Below, one piece after another: positions 59,954 to 64,000 of a stretch of DNA of 64,000 bases; the first letter of the stretch is position 1; every line of letters starts with the position of its first letter. Source of the stretch: Micromonospora arida (lineage in GTDB: Bacteria; Actinomycetota; Actinomycetes; Mycobacteriales; Micromonosporaceae); contig NZ_QGSY01000164.1 in the NCBI RefSeq assembly GCF_003857035.1, positions 1 to 64,000 on the forward strand, given 5' to 3'. The position numbers and the translations under genes are program-made. Under the pieces are notes generated by a model. The model was not told the origin of the DNA. It saw nothing but the letters and a program-made list of their open reading frames with translations, and ran no database searches.

Positions 59954-60072
59954 GGGCCCTCCCCGCCTGCGGATTCAAGGTTTGGTTCAGCTTCGGCAGA
60001 GGCACGACTCCTACCGTCGTCGGCGGGTCCGGAAGGCGAATCCGGCCCGACCGACGAGGCAGGGAGTCAGCT

Positions 60073-60660
60073 GTGCGAACTCGAGGCAGTGACGTGGCAT
60101 TGACGTTGGCGATGGTCCTGACGTGTGCGGTGGCGGGCTGCTCCCAACCCGCGCCGCGCTCGGTCGGCGCGCCCGCCGCCAGTTCGCCCGGGTCCACCCC
60201 GTCCGCGGCGCCCCCGACCGGCGGACCGTCTCCCTCCATCGACGCCCCGCAGACCGCGAGCGCCGCGCCAGGCCGGGCCAACGGTGGTGGGTCCGCCGCC
60301 GGTGACGGGTCAGCGCCACCCACCGCCGGCGCCGAATCACCAGCGGTGGGTGGCGGCGCGCCGGATCGGCCAATCGACACCGACGCCAGCTGTACGCCCA
60401 GCACGCTGCTGGCGGCCAGCCAGGCGCTGTTGGACGGCGCACAGATCGCCCGGGTCGAGATCTTCGCCTGTCGGAATTCCTATGCGCGGCTGACCGCCGT
60501 ACCGGCCGGGGCGCCGGACACTCTCCCGGAACCGCAGATCTTCCTCCAGCGGTCGGGAACGCAGTGGCAGCTCGCCGGGCGGGCGGCGGCGAACATCGAC
60601 TGTGGGGACGGCGGCCTGACGCCGGACATCAGCACAGCATGCGGTGCACTCGCCCGCTGA
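60073..60660 (+). CDS. Lipoprotein with Ala/Ser/Pro-rich linker
   Basis: A 195-residue lipoprotein of unknown function. The signal peptide ends in a lipobox with C23 (CAVAGCSQP). Residues 24-115 are low-complexity A/S/P/G, likely spanning the wall. The folded part, about 118-195, has four cysteines (ASCTPSTL, FACRNSYARL, IDCGDGG, STACGALA), probably two disulfides. The GTG follows AGGGAG at six bases. Similar short Cys-paired domains follow linkers in many actinobacterial hypothetical lipoproteins. It lies 119 bases after the SARP gene on the same strand. Confidence 0.75.
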   Translation: MRTRGSDVALTLAMVLTCAVAGCSQPAPRSVGAPAASSPGSTPSAAPPTGGPSPSIDAPQTASAAPGRANGGGSAAGDGSAPPTAGAESPAVGGGAPDRPIDTDASCTPSTLLAASQALLDGAQIARVEIFACRNSYARLTAVPAGAPDTLPEPQIFLQRSGTQWQLAGRAAANIDCGDGGLTPDISTACGALAR

Positions 60661-60704
60661 CGTCCGGCAGGTCCCGCCGCCCGCGTCGACGCACACACGC
60701 CGGA

Positions 60705-62336
60705 TCAGAGCGCCTCGCTGTCGTCGGAGAGCGTCGGGCCGGCGGCGGCGGGCACCAGGTGTCGGACCTCCGGTTCCCCGTCGGTCAGCTCCCGGGCCCG
60801 TTGCTCGGCCGCGCGGTCCTCACCTGTCAACCGGCCGCCGTGCTGGCGCAGGTGCTCGTCCCAGGACGGCACCAGGTACACCTCGACGAACCGGTCCACC
60901 GTTTCGGCCGGGCGGAACAGCCCCCAGCGCATCGCGCCGGTCCGTTGCCGCGCGCCACGCACCAGGTCCATCGCCGCCAGGAACTGCTGGGTCCGCTCCG
61001 GTCGGACGGTGTACTGCACCGTCACCAGCACCGGCCCCACCCACGGGTCCGGTTCGTGGGCCAGATGCAGTTGCGGCCAGTAGGCCGCCGGTTCGCGGTC
61101 CACCGACCGCAGGTTCGGCAGCGGCCAGATCCGACTCGTCACGGTGCCGACCAGCATCAGTGCCGCCGCCACGAGGTAGGCGGACAACAGCCCGGCCATG
61201 TCGGCCAGCAGCCCCCAGATGAGCGCGCCGGCCGCCTGCCCACCGGCGAAGCAGACCTGGTAGACGGCCAGGCCCCGAGCCCGTACCCAGCTGGGCAGGA
61301 AGATCTGCATCTCGGCGTTGACGTTGGCCAGTACCGTCACCCAGGCCATCCCGGCGGGCAGCAGGGCGAGCAGCACCAACGGCACCGCCCGCACGGTGCC
61401 GACCACGGTCAGCGCCACGGTGAACAACGCTCCGGCGATGAGCAGAAGCTGGTTGGCCGACAGACGGTTGCGGATCACGGCCAGCAGCACACCACCCGCG
61501 ATCGCACCGATTCCGAGGGCGGCCAACAGCACCCCGTACCCGCCGGAGCCCAGCCCCAGCCGGCGGCTGGCCACCAACGGCAGCAACGCCCACAGCGCGC
61601 TGGCCGGAACCACGAAGACCAACGCACGGCGCAACAGCCGGCGGACTGTCGGCGAGTGGCGTACGTAGCGGCTGCCGGCCCGCAGCGCGGCGGTGAACCG
61701 CTCGGGCACCTCGACCGCGCGGGCGTTGCCGGGCCGCCAGCGCCACAGCGCGTACGCGAAGATCCCGAAGGCGACCGCGTTGATGCCGAAGACCGGGGCG
61801 ACGCCGGTACGGGCGATCAGCACGCCGGCCACCGCGGGTCCGACCGCCCTCGCCACGTTCACGCTTATCGACCCGAGCGCGGACGCCGACCGGAGTTGGT
61901 CCTGCGGCACCAGCTCCGGGATCACCGCCGCCCAGGCCGGCAGGGTCAGCGCCTGCCCGACACCGAACGCGAAGGTGAGGGTGAGCAGCAGCGCGGGCGG
62001 CATCCGGTCGGTCACTGTGAGCAGCGTCAACGCGACCGCCACCGCCACCAGGAACAGCTGCACGGCGATCAGCAGGTGCCGGCGGTCGAAGCTGTCGGCC
62101 AGCACCCCGGCGGGCAACGCCAGCAGCAGCACCGGCAGCAGACTGGCGGTCTGCACCAACGCGACGAGGGTGGCGGCGTTGGAGTGGTTGATCAGCAGCC
62201 ACTGCGCGCCGACGGTCTGCATCCAGGTGCCGATGTTGGCGGCGAGCAGGGCCAGCCACAGGTTGCGGTAGACCGCCGTCCGCAGCGGCGCCCAGGCCGA
62301 GGCCGGACGGTCGGCGGGTCCGGCTGCGGCAGTCAC
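60705..62336 (-). CDS. MFS transporter with C-terminal monooxygenase-like domain
   Basis: A 543-residue protein. Residues 15-410 form a 12-helix major-facilitator transporter of the EntS/MFS_3 type. Its motif A is LPAGVLADSFDRRHLL and a second loop motif is FGVGQALTLPAWAAVIPEL. The remaining 130 residues are soluble and resemble an antibiotic-biosynthesis-monooxygenase (ABM) or related ferredoxin-like fold: LVTVQYTVRPERTQQFLAAM and EVYLVPSWDEHLRQH. Such fusions occur in this MFS group. I prefer the GTG at 62336, which overlaps the SDR stop as GTGA, to the GTG one codon earlier. It probably exports a small molecule made or altered by the coupled SDR. Confidence 0.83.
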   Translation of the reverse strand: MTAAAGPADRPASAWAPLRTAVYRNLWLALLAANIGTWMQTVGAQWLLINHSNAATLVALVQTASLLPVLLLALPAGVLADSFDRRHLLIAVQLFLVAVAVALTLLTVTDRMPPALLLTLTFAFGVGQALTLPAWAAVIPELVPQDQLRSASALGSISVNVARAVGPAVAGVLIARTGVAPVFGINAVAFGIFAYALWRWRPGNARAVEVPERFTAALRAGSRYVRHSPTVRRLLRRALVFVVPASALWALLPLVASRRLGLGSGGYGVLLAALGIGAIAGGVLLAVIRNRLSANQLLLIAGALFTVALTVVGTVRAVPLVLLALLPAGMAWVTVLANVNAEMQIFLPSWVRARGLAVYQVCFAGGQAAGALIWGLLADMAGLLSAYLVAAALMLVGTVTSRIWPLPNLRSVDREPAAYWPQLHLAHEPDPWVGPVLVTVQYTVRPERTQQFLAAMDLVRGARQRTGAMRWGLFRPAETVDRFVEVYLVPSWDEHLRQHGGRLTGEDRAAEQRARELTDGEPEVRHLVPAAAGPTLSDDSEAL

Positions 62337-63028
62337 CACCGCCCGTCCGCGCGCAGCACGCGCTCACCGGAGACGTAGAGGTCGTCGGGTTCGAGCAGCA
62401 GCAACCGGACGACCTCGGTGGCGACCTGTTCGGGCATGGCGTACACCTCGTCCAGGAACTCGGCACCCACCCGTTCCTGTAGCCGCGTCGGCATCGGCCC
62501 GGGGTGCAGCTGCATCACCTTGACCCGGTTGCTGTGCTGGGCCTCGGCCAGCGAATCGACAAGGCTGTTGCCGTAGCTCTTGGTGGCCCGGTAGACGGGG
62601 ATGCCGGGCCGGGGCGCCGCCAGCGCCAGCGCGCCGATGTAGACGACGTTGCCGTGGCCCTGCCGGTGCAGGTGCTGCACCGCCTCCCGCAGCAGGTACG
62701 TGATGCCCAGAACGTTGATCTCCACGGCCCGGCGGATGTGTTCCACCGACAGGTCTCCCAGGTCGCCGCCCGCCCACATGGAGGCGCAGGCCGCCACCCC
62801 GTCGATCGTGCCGTAGCGCTCGACCACTTCGGCAAGCCCGTCGCGGACCTGCTCGTAGGAGGAGATGTCGCAGACGGCGCCGTCGCAACCCAGCTCGTCG
62901 GTCGCGGCGGCGACCTCGGCCGGCACGTTGCCGAACACCACGACCTGATGCTCGTTGACGAGCAGTCGGGCCACCGCGAGGCCGAGACCGCTGGTCCCGC
63001 CGACCACCACGAAGGTTCTGGCACCCAT
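62333..63028 (-). CDS. Short-chain dehydrogenase/reductase, atypical active site
   Basis: A 231-residue SDR. The NAD(P) loop is VVGGTSGLGLAVA at about 8-20, and VYRATKSYGNSL supplies the catalytic Tyr and Lys. The strand that normally carries the catalytic serine reads VVYIGALALAAP, with no serine at the usual place, so the reaction may differ or be slow. The usual NNAG is replaced by ACASMWAGG. The ATG at 63028 follows GGAGAG; the longer open frame upstream is not family-like. It is translationally coupled to the MFS exporter and divergent from a sensor kinase. Confidence 0.82.
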   Translation of the reverse strand: MGARTFVVVGGTSGLGLAVARLLVNEHQVVVFGNVPAEVAAATDELGCDGAVCDISSYEQVRDGLAEVVERYGTIDGVAACASMWAGGDLGDLSVEHIRRAVEINVLGITYLLREAVQHLHRQGHGNVVYIGALALAAPRPGIPVYRATKSYGNSLVDSLAEAQHSNRVKVMQLHPGPMPTRLQERVGAEFLDEVYAMPEQVATEVVRLLLLEPDDLYVSGERVLRADGRW

Positions 63029-63174
63029 GTCTCTCCAGCCGCCGGCACAGGTCACGCGGGCCGCGCGACGGCGCGTTCTTCCCGTTTCCGGGCCCCGTAC
63101 ACCCGTCCGCCGGTAGTGCTGGGCATACCCCGAAGAGTGGATCTGGACGGCTGGGGCACCCGGTCGCTCCCGAT

Positions 63175-63180
63175 TAGCGT
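63175..63180 (+). promoter_or_regulatory. -10 box for leaderless histidine kinase gene
   Basis: TAGCGT lies 7 bases before the ATG at 63188, with no Shine-Dalgarno between them. Confidence 0.4.
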
Positions 63181-63187
63181 CTGCTGC

Positions 63188-64000
63188 ATGACCACGGAAC
63201 ACCCTTCGCACCTGGCCGAGGCGCTACGCCGCCGCCGCTGGCTGATCTCCGCGTGGCCCTGGCGCGCGCTGGCCTACCTGGTGACCACCGTGCCGATCGC
63301 CGGTGTCCTCGGTGTCGGGCTGCTGGTCATCGGCGCGCCCCTGCTGGCCGCTGTCAACGGGCTCCGACAGCACGGCCGACCGCCGAGCATCGCGCTGATG
63401 CTGTTCCTGGCGACCGGCAGCCTCACCCTGTTGGCGTTGGCACCGCTCGTGAGCTTCCCGGTGGCCGTCGTCGAGCGGTGGCGGGTGGGGCTCGTCGACG
63501 GTCGTCCGCTGGCCTCGTCGCCGTGGCCGGGCCTGGTCGCGCGCTACCGCAGCGCCGCGACCTGGCGGGAGGTGGCGTACCTGTTCTGGCTGGGCGGGTT
63601 CACGCCGGTCGCGTACTGGGTGTTCCTGGTCCTGGTGCTGCTCGACCTCGGAATGATCTCCAGCCCCTGGCTGGCCGGCGACGCCAACCAGCCGGTGGTG
63701 ATCTGGCAGCCGATCGACAGCGTCGGCGAAGCCATTCCGTACGCCATCGTGGGGGTGTTGCTGATCCCGGTGCTCTGGTACGCCATCGGTCTGCTCGCCG
63801 CCGTCCAGGCAGCTGTGGCCCGGTGGTTGCTGGCCCACCCGGTGGACGCGGCGGCGTTGCGCGAGGTCACCCGTTCCCGCACCCGACTGGTCGGCGCGTA
63901 CGAGGCCGAACGCCGCCGCATCGAGCGCGACCTGCACGACGGCGCACAGCCCCGGCTCACCAGCCTCACCCTCCAGCTGGGGCTGGCCCGGCTGGACGTA
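63188..64000 (+). CDS. Sensor histidine kinase, 5' part (cut by window end)
   Basis: The first 271 residues of a membrane sensor kinase, open at the right edge of the window. About five hydrophobic segments lie in residues 20-220 (YLVTTVPIAGVLGVGLLVIG, IALMLFLATGSLTLLALAPL, YWVFLVLVLLDLGMI, YAIVGVLLIPVLWYAIGLL). The HisKA_3 dimerisation helix follows, with the phosphorylated H250 in ERRRIERDLHDGAQPRL. The catalytic ATPase part lies beyond position 64000. This is the NarL-partner type of kinase; the response regulator is expected just downstream. The input signal is unknown. Confidence 0.88.
   Translation, partial: MTTEHPSHLAEALRRRRWLISAWPWRALAYLVTTVPIAGVLGVGLLVIGAPLLAAVNGLRQHGRPPSIALMLFLATGSLTLLALAPLVSFPVAVVERWRVGLVDGRPLASSPWPGLVARYRSAATWREVAYLFWLGGFTPVAYWVFLVLVLLDLGMISSPWLAGDANQPVVIWQPIDSVGEAIPYAIVGVLLIPVLWYAIGLLAAVQAAVARWLLAHPVDAAALREVTRSRTRLVGAYEAERRRIERDLHDGAQPRLTSLTLQLGLARLDV

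Noticed and set aside
1-64000. Insertion sequence, transposase, integrase or tRNA attachment site flanking the accessory regions
   Set aside because: I found no transposase or integrase motifs, terminal inverted repeats or tRNA genes. The deletion scar at 51.54 kb and the intein are the only clear marks of gain or loss.

Overview
The window is high-GC actinobacterial DNA, most like a Micromonospora or another Micromonosporaceae. The pointers are the very strong codon bias, GTG/TTG starts with GTGA/ATGA overlaps, three SARP/AfsR-type regulators, a separate ParC/ParE pair, a SAM-IV riboswitch and many probable leaderless promoters. I see no rRNA, tRNA, CRISPR array or intact insertion sequence. 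The one clear mobile element is an intein.

Region 1 (1-12.5 kb) is a nonulosonic (pseudaminic-type) acid surface-sugar cluster. Rightward genes from 5.6 kb encode PseB, PseC, a putative glycosyltransferase, a methyltransferase-like protein, a PseF/SpsF-type cytidylyltransferase and PseG, in one tightly coupled operon. To the left lie a PseH-like GNAT, a 12-TM-type glycosyltransferase, and a coupled leftward set: acyl carrier protein, acyl-AMP ligase, FabG-like reductase and phosphopantetheinyl transferase. I infer that this set makes a dedicated ACP-bound (perhaps 3-hydroxyacyl) donor for N-acylating the sugar. No PseI (condensing enzyme) is visible, so the cluster probably continues past the left edge.

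Region 2 (12.5-23 kb) holds an AlkB-like dioxygenase, a SARP regulator with an 11-bp-period repeat upstream, an RNA methyltransferase, and the ParE-ParC topoisomerase IV operon. ParC carries a 435-residue LAGLIDADG intein.

Region 3 (23-37 kb) is mostly housekeeping and accessory single genes: a secreted GDSL esterase, hydrolases, two DinB-fold proteins, a DUF72 protein, a glycogen-debranching-like enzyme coupled to an SCP2 protein, a zinc alcohol dehydrogenase, a 2H phosphoesterase, CorA and an APC permease.

Region 4 (37-40.2 kb) is a sulfur-responsive ABC transporter operon. It is preceded by a SAM-IV riboswitch and then a short cysteine-containing leader peptide.

Region 5 (40-56.4 kb) holds a Na+/H+ antiporter, a second SARP regulator with a three-heptamer operator in its divergent promoter, an alpha/beta hydrolase, a phage-like membrane/coiled-coil pair, a multi-TM hydrolase with an LtrA protein, and a deletion scar that beheaded two divergent genes (SDR and MmyB-type regulator). 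It ends with two secreted cell-wall hydrolases (GH25 and NlpC/P60-like) that share a nearly identical 1.1-kb FG-GAP repeat tail.

Region 6 (56.4-64 kb) holds a third SARP regulator, a lipoprotein, an MFS exporter overlapping an SDR gene, and the start of a sensor histidine kinase cut by the window end.
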